A DNA stretch of 64,000 nt. Origin: Bacteroidales bacterium. GTDB lineage: Bacteria; Bacteroidota; Bacteroidia; Bacteroidales; UBA932. Under the pieces are notes generated by a model. The model was given only the letters and a program-made list of their open reading frames with translations. It was not told the origin of the DNA and made no database searches. The stretch covers positions 91,246 through 155,245 of the forward strand of contig JAEEVC010000002.1 in the NCBI GenBank assembly GCA_016287075.1, written 5' to 3'. Shown here in pieces: positions 28,702 through 37,341 of this stretch; position 1 is the stretch's first letter; every line of letters begins with the position of its first letter. The position numbers were made by a program, and so were the translations under genes.

Positions 28702-29354
28702 TGAACCGGAAACAACGATTCGCCGCCATCATCGGCTGGTTCGTCGAGAACCGGCCCGTCGCCGAAACGGAGCTTCATTACCGGAATCCCTTCCAGCTCC
28801 TCGTCGCCGTCATCCTCTCCGCCCAGTGCACCGACCGGCGGGTGAACCTGGTCACGCCGGCCCTGTTCGAACGCTTCCCGGATGCCGCCTCCCTGGCCGC
28901 CGCCACCTTCGACGAGGTCTATCCCTTCGTACGCAGCGTCTCTTATCCCAACAGCAAAACCACGCACCTGATTGCCATGGCCCGGAAACTCCTTGCCGAT
29001 TTCGGCGGGGAGGTCCCCTCGGACATCGATGCGCTGATGACGCTTCCGGGCGTCGGCAGAAAGACGGCAAATGTCATTGCCTCCGTTGTTTACGACAAAC
29101 CCGTCATCGCGGTGGACACCCACGTTTTCCGGGTTGCCCACCGGCTCGGCCTCTCCGACGGCAAGACGCCGCTGGAGGTCGAAAAGGACCTCGAGCGCCA
29201 TATCCCCGCCGACAGACGCGCCATCGCCCACCACTGGCTTATCCTCCACGGCCGCTACACCTGCACTGCCCGTTCCCCCAAATGTGCGGAATGTCCGCTG
29301 CAGGCGTGGTGCCGGGATTATGTTTCACGAAACACCCTCCTTCCACATGATTGA
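28701..29354 (+). CDS. nth: Endonuclease III
   Basis: 217 aa. HhH-GPD fold: the helix-hairpin-helix L-P-G-V-G-R-K-T-A with catalytic Lys121, Asp139 in V-A-V-D-T-H, and the [4Fe-4S] cluster ligands Cys-x6-Cys-x2-Cys-x5-Cys near the C-terminus. Removes oxidised pyrimidines and cuts AP sites. Start overlaps the ftsE stop by 1 nt, and its end overlaps the next gene. Confidence 0.95.
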
Positions 29355-29967
29355 CTGGGAACTCATCCTCCGACTCCTCGTCGCCGGCCTGCTCGGCGGC
29401 GCCATCGGCCTCGAGCGCAGCTTCCGCGCCAAGGAAGCCGGCGTCCGGACCCATTTCCTCGTCGCCCTCGGCAGCGCCATGTTCATGCTCATCTCCCAAT
29501 ACGGCTTCTCCGGCGCCGAGCGTTTTGATGCCGCGCGGGTCGCCGCCCAGGTCGTATCCGGCATCGGATTCCTCGGCGCCGGCATCATCATTTTCCAGAA
29601 GAACACGGTCCGCGGCCTGACCACGGCGGCCGGCCTCTGGGTCGCCTCGGCCATCGGCCTCGGCTGCGGCGCCGGCCTCTACGTCCTCTCCGGCACCACC
29701 TGCATCCTCGCCCTGATCTGTCTCGAGGTGATGCACTACATCCTCCTCCGCTCCGGATCCAAAACCATGGAAATCGTATTCTCCAGCGACTCCGAAGAAA
29801 AGGTCAAGGCCATCCTGCGCACCTTCAAAAAGGAAATAGAGGAAGAATCGCTGACCTGCTCCGAGGGCCGCTACCGCGTCCGCCTGGCCGTCATCGTCCG
29901 CCGCAGCACCACAATCGAGCAGATCCTGGAGCGCTTCAAAGAGGTCACCGTGGACAGCATCGGTTGA
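29347..29967 (+). CDS. MgtC/SapB-family membrane protein
   Basis: 206 aa from ATG 29347, which overlaps the nth 3' end by 8 nt; an alternative Met nine codons earlier would increase the overlap. Four to five N-terminal transmembrane helices carry the MgtC signature G-A-x-I-G-L-E-R and the V-S-G-I-G-F-L-G-A-G-I-I segment. An ~80-residue ACT-like cytoplasmic tail follows. MgtC proteins act in Mg2+ homeostasis and acid or macrophage survival in pathogens. In commensal Bacteroidota the role is unclear. Confidence 0.87.
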   Translation: MIDWELILRLLVAGLLGGAIGLERSFRAKEAGVRTHFLVALGSAMFMLISQYGFSGAERFDAARVAAQVVSGIGFLGAGIIIFQKNTVRGLTTAAGLWVASAIGLGCGAGLYVLSGTTCILALICLEVMHYILLRSGSKTMEIVFSSDSEEKVKAILRTFKKEIEEESLTCSEGRYRVRLAVIVRRSTTIEQILERFKEVTVDSIG

Positions 29968-30016
29968 TTCTTTTGAAAAAAATCCGCAAAAAAGTACGGG
30001 TTTCCAAAATTTTTCC

Positions 30017-30024
30017 TACCTTTG
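30017..30024 (+). promoter_or_regulatory. -7 box for tRNA-Ala
   Basis: TACCTTTG 10 nt before the tRNA. The upstream GTTTCC only loosely matches a -33 element. Confidence 0.5.
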
Positions 30025-30034
30025 CACTCCCAAT

Positions 30035-30107
30035 GGGGTATTAGCTCAGTTGGTAGAGCGATAGGTTCGCAATCTATAGGTCAGGGGTTCGAATCCCCTA
30101 TGCTCCA
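30035..30107 (+). tRNA. tRNA-Ala (CGC)
   Basis: Acceptor GGGGTAT/ATGCTCC contains the G3.U70 pair that specifies alanine. Anticodon stem ATAGG/TCTAT with loop TTCGCAA gives anticodon CGC (codon GCG). Discriminator A, no encoded CCA. Confidence 0.95.
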
Positions 30108-30187
30108 CAAAAAAGAGGGCTGCAAGTCGGTTTGACATGCGGCCTTTTCCTTTTTTTATACGGCAGCTGTTTTCGGAAAGCCCGCTG

Positions 30188-31105
30188 TCAGAAACAGTTC
30201 CGGAGCACCTCCACGACGCTGGCGGATTTTCCCATCGTGTAGAAATGGACGGCGGGAACGCCGTGCTGCAGGAGGTCGCGGCACTGGTCCGTGCACCACT
30301 GCGTCCCGACCTGCCGGACGGCCTCCGGGTCGGCTTCCGCTTCCCGGACGGCTTCCGTCAGGGCCAGCGGGATGTCGATGGAGAACGTCTCCGGAAGGAG
30401 CTGCACCTGGCGCGCGGTCGTGAGGGGTTTGAGTCCGGGAATGACCGGTACGGTGATCCCGGCCGCGCGGCAACGGTCCCGGAAGCGGTAGAAGACGGCA
30501 TTGTCGAAGAACATCTGGGTGAAGATGCAATCCGCTCCGGCATCGACCTTCCGTTTCAGGAATGCGATGTCGGTCTCGGGATTGGCCGCTTCGAAATGCT
30601 TTTCCGGATAGCCGCCGACACCGATGCAGAAACGCCCGCCGCCGTCCATCCGGCGAATGCCCCGGACGAGTTCATCCGCGTGGGCATACCCGCCGGGAAC
30701 CGGTGCGAAACGCTTTTCGCCCGCAAGGGAATCCCCGCGCAGGGCCATCAGGTTGTCGATGCCGAGATAGCGGAAATCCTGCACCAGCCATTCGATCTCC
30801 GCCGCCGTATTCCCGGCGCAGATCAGGTGCGGAACGACCTCCACGTCGTACCGCCCCCGGATGCTGGCGCAAACGGCCACCGGGGAGACACGGCTCCGGA
30901 CGACACGCCGTTCAAAGCGGCCGTCCTCCTTCGGAACAAACTGGATTTCATCCCGATGCGTCGTTACATTGATAAAACGCGGGCGGAATTCCATCAGCGG
31001 GGCGATGCGTTCCAACAGCTCATCCTGGGTCATCCCGCCCATGGGCGGAACAATCTCGAGGGAAGGGAAAGGATGGCGGGCATCCAGCAGGTCGGTAATT
31101 CTCAT
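30188..31105 (-). CDS. metF: 5,10-methylenetetrahydrofolate reductase
   Basis: 305 aa TIM-barrel flavoprotein matching MetF over its length: S-L-E-I-V-P-P near the start, F-I-N-V-T-T-H, the L-A-L-R-G-D substrate/FAD segment, and D-A-G-A-D-C-I-F-T-Q-M-F-F-D. It reduces methylene-THF to methyl-THF, the methyl donor for MetH. Its start overlaps the metH stop by 4 nt (ATGA), so translation is coupled. Confidence 0.94.
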   Translation of the reverse strand: MRITDLLDARHPFPSLEIVPPMGGMTQDELLERIAPLMEFRPRFINVTTHRDEIQFVPKEDGRFERRVVRSRVSPVAVCASIRGRYDVEVVPHLICAGNTAAEIEWLVQDFRYLGIDNLMALRGDSLAGEKRFAPVPGGYAHADELVRGIRRMDGGGRFCIGVGGYPEKHFEAANPETDIAFLKRKVDAGADCIFTQMFFDNAVFYRFRDRCRAAGITVPVIPGLKPLTTARQVQLLPETFSIDIPLALTEAVREAEADPEAVRQVGTQWCTDQCRDLLQHGVPAVHFYTMGKSASVVEVLRNCF

Positions 31106-34100
31106 AACAGATGGGACAGGAATGCCCGGGCCTCCTCCGGGGAGAAGCCGCGGGCGGTGGTGTAACGTACGTATTGCTGTGCGCCGATATGGCGGATTTC
31201 CGGGTAGCCGGCCTCCGGATGGAGGACGATGAAACCGCAGATGGACGCGTCGGGGACCATGGCGCAGCTTTCGGTCAGCCGGATGTCCAGCCCCTCCGGA
31301 AGCATGCGGAGAATGTCCCGCTTGAGGCTGTGGTCCGGGCAGGAGGCATAACCGGCGGCGGGCTTGGCAATGCGGACGCCGGCGGGAAGCCAGGCGGCCA
31401 GGCGGCGGTCCAGCCAGACCGACGCCGCTTCTGCGAGGACGACGCGGACGGCCCGCTCCATCATCGAATCATAGGCATTGCGGCAGACCGCGCATCCGCA
31501 TCCGGCAGGATGGGCGGGCGCATGGACACTGATGGCGAAGAGGCCGAAAGGCCCGCTCTCCCCTTCCGGAACGAAGTCCGCAAGGGAGCGGCCGGGCGCC
31601 TCCTCCTGCCGGAGCATCGGCAGGAAGCAGGAGCCGAGGTCGATCCCTTCGCCCACGCGACGGGCGGCGAAGAAACGGGCGGCCAGACGGACGGAAACAC
31701 GCCGGTCCCGGACCATCCCGTCGAGGACGGCGCGTCCCTCCCGCGTCAGCTGCAGCGATTCTTTCACGCCCCAGACCGTCCGGAACATCCGCCAGTCGAA
31801 TAGGGGAACCAGCTCATCCAACGGGATTTCCATCAGCGGAATATCTTCCGGAACGGCATGCAGGTAGCTCTCCGGAGGGAAGCCGGCAGGCATCCCCGCC
31901 GGCACGGCCTTCCGTCCGGCATGCACTGTACGCAGACGGGCCTGTGCCGCATGTTGTTCCGCTTCGAACGCGGCCCGGTCGCGAAGGCAATGCTTCGCGA
32001 GCACTGCGCCCGCCGAGGCGTCCGGCGCATAGAACACATGGTCATACAGGGGTGCCAGTTTCACCGCCGTATGCAGCGCCGAAGTCGTCGCGCCACCGAT
32101 CATCAGCGGCGTATCCAGTCCGCGGGCGGCCATCTCCCGGCACAGCTCCTCCATTTGGAACAGGGACGGCGTAATCAGCCCGCTCACGCCGATCAGGGCC
32201 GCATGATGCCGCTGCGCCGCCTCCAGGATCGTCTCCTTGTCCACCATGACGCCCAGGTCCACCACCTCGAATCCGTTGCAGCGGAGCACGATGCCGGCGA
32301 TGTTCTTGCCGATGTCGTGGACATCGCCCTTGACGGTCGCCTGGACGATGACCGGCCGCTTCGAAGCCTGCTCCCCCGCTTCCATATAGGGTTCCAGCAG
32401 GGCGACCGCATCCTTCATGACCCTGGCCGACTTCACGACCTGGGGCAGGAACATCTTCCCGGCGCCGAAACGCCTTCCGACCTCCTCCATCCCGGCTATC
32501 AGCGGCCCTTCGATGACCCGGACGGCGGAGCCGAGACGGGCGAGCGCCGCCAGGATATCTTCCTGGAGATGCGTTTCACGACCGGCCACAAGTGCCTCAC
32601 CCAGACGCGTTTCCGGATCGGCGGAGGCCGCCGGAAGGGTCTCGGGAGCGGCCGCATCCGGCTGTCCTCCGTATTTCGCGGCCAGGGCCGACAGCCGGTC
32701 GGAAGCCCCGGCATCCCGGCAAAGGACCAGATCCTCCACACAGGTACGGAGTTCCGGTTCGATGTCGTCATACTGCAGGAGCATCCCGGGATTCACGATG
32801 GCCATATCCAGTCCCGCCCGGATCGCGTGGTACAGGAATACGGCATGCATCGCGCTGCGTATCAGGTTGTTGCCGCGGAATGCAAAGGAGAGGTTGGATA
32901 TGCCGCCGGAGGTGCGCACGCCGGGCAGGTTTTCCTTGATCCAGCGCACCGCCTCGATGAAATCGACGGCGTAGCGGTCGTGTTCGGGAATCCCCGTCCC
33001 GATGGAAAGGACATTGACATCGAAGATGATATCCTCCGCGGGAATGCCGATCCCCGTGAGCAGGCGGAACGCCCGCTCCGCGATGGCGGTTTTCCGGTCA
33101 TAGGTGGTCGCCTGTCCCTCCTCGTCGAAGGCCATCACGACCATCGCCGCCCCCAGCCGGTGGATCTCCGCGGCCTTTTCCAGGAACGGCTTTTCACCGT
33201 CCTTGAGGCTGATGGAGTTGACGATGCATTTCCCCTGTGCGTTCTTGAGGCCGGCGAGGATGCATTCCCAGTGCGAGGAATCGATCATCAGCGCGGCCTT
33301 CGCCACCGCCGGATCGTTCTCCAGCGTCCGGACAAAGGTTTCCATCGCCCGGGGGCCGTCCAGCATGGCATCGTCCATGTTGATGTCGATGATGCCGGCC
33401 CCGGCCTCGATCTGGCCGGCCGCCACCTCGAGGGCGGCGTCGTAATCCCCTGCCGCGACCAGGCGGGCGAACTTCCGGCTCCCGGCGACGTTCGTCCGTT
33501 CGCCGATGAGGGTGAAATTCCGTTTCCGGGTATCCACCAGATAAGCCTCCAACCCGCTAACGATCAATTCCTTCCGCCGCTCCTTCATGGGAGCCGGCGT
33601 CAGTTCCGGCAGGGCCCGGATATGCGCCGGAGTGGTGCCGCAGCAGCCTCCGACGATGTTCACCAGCCCGTCCATCCGCGCCATCTCGGCGGCCATCTGG
33701 GCCGGCGTCTGGTCATACCCGCCCAGTTCATTGGGCAGGCCCGCGTTCGGATAGCAGATGAGCGGCACGTCGCTGAAAGCGGCGACCTCCTCCACGAGCG
33801 GCAGCATCCCGTCCGCGCCGAGCGAACAGTTCACGCCGAAAGCCGTGAGCGGATAGTGCCGCACGGCCGCGAAAAAGGCCTCCAGCGTCTGGCCGGTCAG
33901 GGTCCGGCCGCTCCGGTCGGCCACGGAGACCGACACGATGACCGGGAAACCATCCCGCACCTGCTGAACGGCATACAGGGCCGCTTTCACGTTCAACGCA
34001 TCGAAGGCGGTCTCGATGAGCAGGACGTCCACGCCTCCCTCGATGAGGGCCGCGACCTCCTCCCGGTAACATGCCGCCATGTCGTCGAAACCATACTGCC

Positions 34101-34527
34101 TTTCTGCGGGACGGGCCACGTCCGAGGCCAGCGTCAACGACTTGGATGTGGGGCCGATACTGCCCGCCACCCATACCTTACGGCCCGCCTTATCGGCGCA
34201 GGAACGGGCGATCCGGGCCCCGGCAAGCGCCATTTCACGGGCCCTTTCTTCCAGTCCGTACTCCTTCTGGGAGATCCGGTTCGCACTGAAAGTATTGGTT
34301 TCGATAAGATCCGCACCGGCTTCGATATAAGCCGTATGGACCGCTGCGATGATATCCGGCCGCGTCAGGTTCAGGCATTCGTTGTCCCCCTTCAGCGGGA
34401 CCTGCGTATCCACGAAGACACCCTGCCGGAAATCCGCTTCCGTCAGGGTGTATCGCTGGATCAGGGTGCCGGTAGCTCCGTCCAGGCGGAGGACGCCTCG
34501 CCCGATATGCTGCAGCAGGTCCGTCAT
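31102..34527 (-). CDS. metH: Cobalamin-dependent methionine synthase
   Basis: 1141 aa. Homocysteine domain ~1-310 with zinc ligands Cys234 and Cys295/Cys296 (G-G-C-C-G-T-T-P). Pterin domain ~330-600. Cap and B12 domain ~620-870 with the cobalamin motif D-x-H-x-x-G at 735-740 (axial His737). C-terminal reactivation domain ~880-1141, shorter than in E. coli MetH (1227 aa), with the Arg-x-x-x-Gly-Tyr SAM motif recast as A-A-G-Y-A-S-C-P-D-H-S. It transfers methyl from methyl-THF to homocysteine. No cobalamin or SAM riboswitch was recognised upstream. It forms an operon with metF, and a small lipoprotein gene lies 10 nt upstream. Confidence 0.95.
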   Translation of the reverse strand: MTDLLQHIGRGVLRLDGATGTLIQRYTLTEADFRQGVFVDTQVPLKGDNECLNLTRPDIIAAVHTAYIEAGADLIETNTFSANRISQKEYGLEERAREMALAGARIARSCADKAGRKVWVAGSIGPTSKSLTLASDVARPAERQYGFDDMAACYREEVAALIEGGVDVLLIETAFDALNVKAALYAVQQVRDGFPVIVSVSVADRSGRTLTGQTLEAFFAAVRHYPLTAFGVNCSLGADGMLPLVEEVAAFSDVPLICYPNAGLPNELGGYDQTPAQMAAEMARMDGLVNIVGGCCGTTPAHIRALPELTPAPMKERRKELIVSGLEAYLVDTRKRNFTLIGERTNVAGSRKFARLVAAGDYDAALEVAAGQIEAGAGIIDINMDDAMLDGPRAMETFVRTLENDPAVAKAALMIDSSHWECILAGLKNAQGKCIVNSISLKDGEKPFLEKAAEIHRLGAAMVVMAFDEEGQATTYDRKTAIAERAFRLLTGIGIPAEDIIFDVNVLSIGTGIPEHDRYAVDFIEAVRWIKENLPGVRTSGGISNLSFAFRGNNLIRSAMHAVFLYHAIRAGLDMAIVNPGMLLQYDDIEPELRTCVEDLVLCRDAGASDRLSALAAKYGGQPDAAAPETLPAASADPETRLGEALVAGRETHLQEDILAALARLGSAVRVIEGPLIAGMEEVGRRFGAGKMFLPQVVKSARVMKDAVALLEPYMEAGEQASKRPVIVQATVKGDVHDIGKNIAGIVLRCNGFEVVDLGVMVDKETILEAAQRHHAALIGVSGLITPSLFQMEELCREMAARGLDTPLMIGGATTSALHTAVKLAPLYDHVFYAPDASAGAVLAKHCLRDRAAFEAEQHAAQARLRTVHAGRKAVPAGMPAGFPPESYLHAVPEDIPLMEIPLDELVPLFDWRMFRTVWGVKESLQLTREGRAVLDGMVRDRRVSVRLAARFFAARRVGEGIDLGSCFLPMLRQEEAPGRSLADFVPEGESGPFGLFAISVHAPAHPAGCGCAVCRNAYDSMMERAVRVVLAEAASVWLDRRLAAWLPAGVRIAKPAAGYASCPDHSLKRDILRMLPEGLDIRLTESCAMVPDASICGFIVLHPEAGYPEIRHIGAQQYVRYTTARGFSPEEARAFLSHLL

Positions 34528-34537
34528 CCGGGTGCCG

Positions 34538-35053
34538 TCATTTACCGCCCGTCACCAGTTTGTGATAGGAATAGACGGTTTTCTGCTGGTAGCTCAGGCC
34601 GCCGAGCTCGACCTTGTCTTCCTTGGAAAGGACGAGGCGGGTATCCGTCAGTTCCACGACGTCAAAGGTTCCGAGCAGGCTCATGATCCTGGGCGGGAAG
34701 CCCGTACTCAGCAGTATGATCTTTTCAAACGTGATCTTGCCGAGATCGGCATTGTAGGAGAATTTCCCGGCATCGACATCATCGATATCGAAGGTCAGCA
34801 GCGTCCCCTCCTTGCCGAATGCAAGCTGCGGCTCGACGAGGCAGAGGTAGAAATGGTCGTTGACGAAGCTGGTCTCGGAAACCTGGCTGTCCGTGCCCGC
34901 GCCGCTCGTGGAAGGGGTGGTCACGGTCTTGGTGTCAAGGACCCAGTTGCCATACAGAAGGCCGGTGTCGTCACCGGTGTGCTCGACCCCCTTCGTGCAG
35001 GAAGGGAGCAGGAGCGCGGCACAAGCCAGAAGGGAGGCCGCAAGTTTTTTCAT
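34538..35053 (-). CDS. Lipoprotein of unknown function, possibly lipocalin-like
   Basis: 171 aa from ATG 35053; two earlier Met codons give a less typical signal. Signal peptide M-K-K-L-A-A-S-L-L-A-C-A-A-L-L-L-P-S-C with lipidated Cys. The mature part starts with a G-N-W-V-L-D motif followed by alternating beta strands and ends S-Y-H-K-L-V. This G-x-W start is typical of the lipocalin-like lipoproteins common in Bacteroidales. It lies 10 nt upstream of metH, but its role in methionine metabolism is doubtful. Confidence 0.65.
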   Translation of the reverse strand: MKKLAASLLACAALLLPSCTKGVEHTGDDTGLLYGNWVLDTKTVTTPSTSGAGTDSQVSETSFVNDHFYLCLVEPQLAFGKEGTLLTFDIDDVDAGKFSYNADLGKITFEKIILLSTGFPPRIMSLLGTFDVVELTDTRLVLSKEDKVELGGLSYQQKTVYSYHKLVTGGK

Positions 35054-35135
35054 GTTTCCCATTTTTATCAAGGGTTAAAGTCGCCGAAAGGTCTGCACAA
35101 ATCTTGCCAAAAGGACGCTTTGTCAGAAAAATGGT

Positions 35136-35143
35136 TATATTTG
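35136..35143 (+). promoter_or_regulatory. -7 box for the ior operon
   Basis: TATATTTG 28 nt before the iorA ATG. A TTTG at 35119-35122 is too close (13 nt) to be a standard -33 element. Confidence 0.45.
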
Positions 35144-35170
35144 TAAGTCAGTAGCAGAGAGATTATATCT

Positions 35171-36769
35171 ATGACAGGAAAGAGATTGCTGCTTGGTGAC
35201 GAAGCGCTGGCCCTGGGAGCCCTGCACGCCGGTCTGTCCGGCGTCTATGCCTACCCGGGCACGCCGTCCACCGAGATCACGGAATTCATCCAGGGAGACC
35301 CGCTCGCGAAGGAACGCGGCGTCCGCAGCCGCTGGTGTACGAATGAAAAAACGGCCATGGAGGCTGCCCTTGGCATGTCCTATGCCGGGAAACGGGCGCT
35401 GGTCTGCATGAAGCATGTGGGCATGAACGTCTGCGCCGACGCCTTCGTGAACGCCGGCATCACCGGCGTGAACGGCGGCATCGTCGTCGTCGCCGCCGAC
35501 GACCCGTCCATGCACTCCTCGCAGAACGAGCAGGATTCCCGTTTCTACGGCAAATTCGCGCTGGTTCCCATCCTCGAACCGGCGGACCAGCAGGAATGCT
35601 ATGACATGATGGCCCATGCCTTCCGGCTTTCCGAGGAGGTGCGGCTGCCCGTCCTCGTCCGGATCGTCACGCGCCTCGCCCATTCCAGGGCCGCCGTCGC
35701 CGTCGGAGAGGCCGGTCCGCAGAATCCCCTCGCCCCGGACGGCGAGCGGGGCCGCTGGGTCCTCCTGCCCGGCAACGCCCGGAGGCAGTATGACGCCCTC
35801 GTGGCCATGCAGCCGGACCTCCGGCAGCGCTCCCTGGCATCCCCTTACAACCGCTTCGAAGACGCAGGGGCGCCGCTCGGCGTCATCGCCTGCGGCATTG
35901 CCTATAATTATGTACGTGAGGCGCTTCCGGACGGAATCTCCGTCCTGAAGGTCTCGCAGTACCCGCTTCCGGAAGACCGCGTCCGGGAACTCGCCCGCGC
36001 CTGCGGGAGGATCCTCGTCGTGGAAGACGGCCAGCCGTTCGCGGAAGAGCAGGTGAAAGGCCTTCTCGGGCCGGACTATCCCGTCTCCGGACGGCTTGAC
36101 GGCACCCTGCCGCGGACCGGCGAACTGAATCCGGACAACGTCGCCAAGGCCCTCGGCCGGCCGGAAGGGGCGGTCCATGCCCCCGCGCACAACCTCGCCC
36201 CGCGCCCGCCGCAACTCTGCCAGGGCTGCGGCCACCGCGACGTCTATACGGCGTTGAACCAGGTACTTGCTGATTATCCGGAGGCCCGTGTCTTCGGGGA
36301 TATCGGCTGTTATACCCTCGGTGCCCTGCCGCCTTACCGCGCCATCGACAGTTGCGTGGACATGGGCGCTTCCATCACGATGGCGAAAGGTGCCGCCGAC
36401 GCCGGCATCCACCCGGCCATCGCCGTCATCGGCGATTCCACCTTCACGCATTCCGGCATGACCAGTCTCCTGGACGCGGTCAATGACAACGCCGCCATCA
36501 CGGTCATCCTCTCCGACAACCTGACCACGGCGATGACCGGCGGGCAGGATTCCGCCGGCACCCATAAATTCGAGGCCATCTGCCTCGCCCTCGGCGTCGA
36601 GCGGGCGCATCTGCACGTCGTCATCCCGCTCCCGAAGAACATGGAAGAAATCACGCGGATCATCCGGGAAGAAATTGAATACAAGGGCGTTTCCGTCATC
36701 ATCCCCCAGCGGGAATGCATGCAGACCCTCGCGCGCAAACAACGACAGAAACTGGCAAACAAGGCATGA
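35171..36769 (+). CDS. iorA: Indolepyruvate:ferredoxin oxidoreductase alpha subunit
   Basis: 532 aa. N-terminal pyrimidine domain with Y-P-G-T-P-S-T-E-I and the V-C-M-K-H-V-G-M-N-V segment. C-terminal TPP-binding domain with G-D-S (421-423) and, ~27 residues later, S-D-N. It decarboxylates aryl pyruvates to aryl-acetyl-CoA with reduction of ferredoxin, or runs in reverse to make aryl pyruvates. The archaeal alpha subunit ends in a two-[4Fe-4S] ferredoxin domain (~650 aa total). That domain is absent here, so electrons must pass through another carrier or subunit. First gene of a five-gene operon; its stop overlaps the iorB start by 4 nt. Confidence 0.92.
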   Translation: MTGKRLLLGDEALALGALHAGLSGVYAYPGTPSTEITEFIQGDPLAKERGVRSRWCTNEKTAMEAALGMSYAGKRALVCMKHVGMNVCADAFVNAGITGVNGGIVVVAADDPSMHSSQNEQDSRFYGKFALVPILEPADQQECYDMMAHAFRLSEEVRLPVLVRIVTRLAHSRAAVAVGEAGPQNPLAPDGERGRWVLLPGNARRQYDALVAMQPDLRQRSLASPYNRFEDAGAPLGVIACGIAYNYVREALPDGISVLKVSQYPLPEDRVRELARACGRILVVEDGQPFAEEQVKGLLGPDYPVSGRLDGTLPRTGELNPDNVAKALGRPEGAVHAPAHNLAPRPPQLCQGCGHRDVYTALNQVLADYPEARVFGDIGCYTLGALPPYRAIDSCVDMGASITMAKGAADAGIHPAIAVIGDSTFTHSGMTSLLDAVNDNAAITVILSDNLTTAMTGGQDSAGTHKFEAICLALGVERAHLHVVIPLPKNMEEITRIIREEIEYKGVSVIIPQRECMQTLARKQRQKLANKA

Positions 36770-37341
36770 AAACAGATATCAAGCTCTCTGGCGTAGGAGG
36801 CCAGGGCATCCTCTCCATCGCCACGGTCATCGGCGAGGCCGCCACCGCCGCGGGACTCCGGCTCAAACAGGCGGAAGTCCACGGCATGAGCCAGCGGGGC
36901 GGCGACGTCCAGAGCGACCTCCGTCTATCCACCGACGCCATCCACAGCGACCTGATTCCCCTCGGCGAGGCCGACCTGATCCTCTCCATGGAGCCCATGG
37001 AGGCGCTCCGTTATCTGCCTTACCTCAGCCCGTCAGGGGCTGTCGTCACCGCCTCCAAACCCTTCGTGAACATTCCCGACTATCCGGACGAGACCGCCCT
37101 CCTCGAAGAACTCGACGCCCTCCCGAAAGTGATGCGGATGGACATCGATGCCGTCGCCAGGGGCCTGCAGGCACCCCGGAGCGCCAACATGGTGCTTCTC
37201 GGCATGGCCGCGCACCACCTCGGCATCCTGGGCCCGGACGCGCTCCGTCAGGCCATCCGGACCGTCTTCGGGCGCAAAGGCGCGAAAGTAGTGGAAGACA
37301 ACCTCAAAGCATTCGACGCAGGCTATGAAGGTATTCAGTGA
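36766..37341 (+). CDS. iorB: Indolepyruvate:ferredoxin oxidoreductase beta subunit
   Basis: 191 aa from ATG 36766, which overlaps the iorA TGA (ATGA). Family motifs G-V-G-G-Q-G-I-L-S near the start and V-H-G-M-S-Q-R-G-G at ~40-48 are those of the gamma-type 2-oxoacid:ferredoxin oxidoreductase domain. Partner of IorA in aryl pyruvate/aryl-acetyl-CoA interconversion. Its end overlaps the aminotransferase gene by 17 nt. Confidence 0.92.
   Translation: MKTDIKLSGVGGQGILSIATVIGEAATAAGLRLKQAEVHGMSQRGGDVQSDLRLSTDAIHSDLIPLGEADLILSMEPMEALRYLPYLSPSGAVVTASKPFVNIPDYPDETALLEELDALPKVMRMDIDAVARGLQAPRSANMVLLGMAAHHLGILGPDALRQAIRTVFGRKGAKVVEDNLKAFDAGYEGIQ

Noticed and set aside
31858..34686. 942-codon plus frame over metH
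   Set aside because: Shadow of metH; no recognisable domain.
35123..35134. TCAGAAAAATGG, matching the loop of the hairpin family
   Set aside because: No inverted arms flank it; it lies in the AT-rich ior promoter region and is probably chance.
34528..35170. Possible SAM or cobalamin riboswitch ahead of metH
   Set aside because: The space upstream of metH is a 10-nt gap after a lipoprotein gene, and the gap before that gene is short with no B12 box or SAM-type stems recognised.
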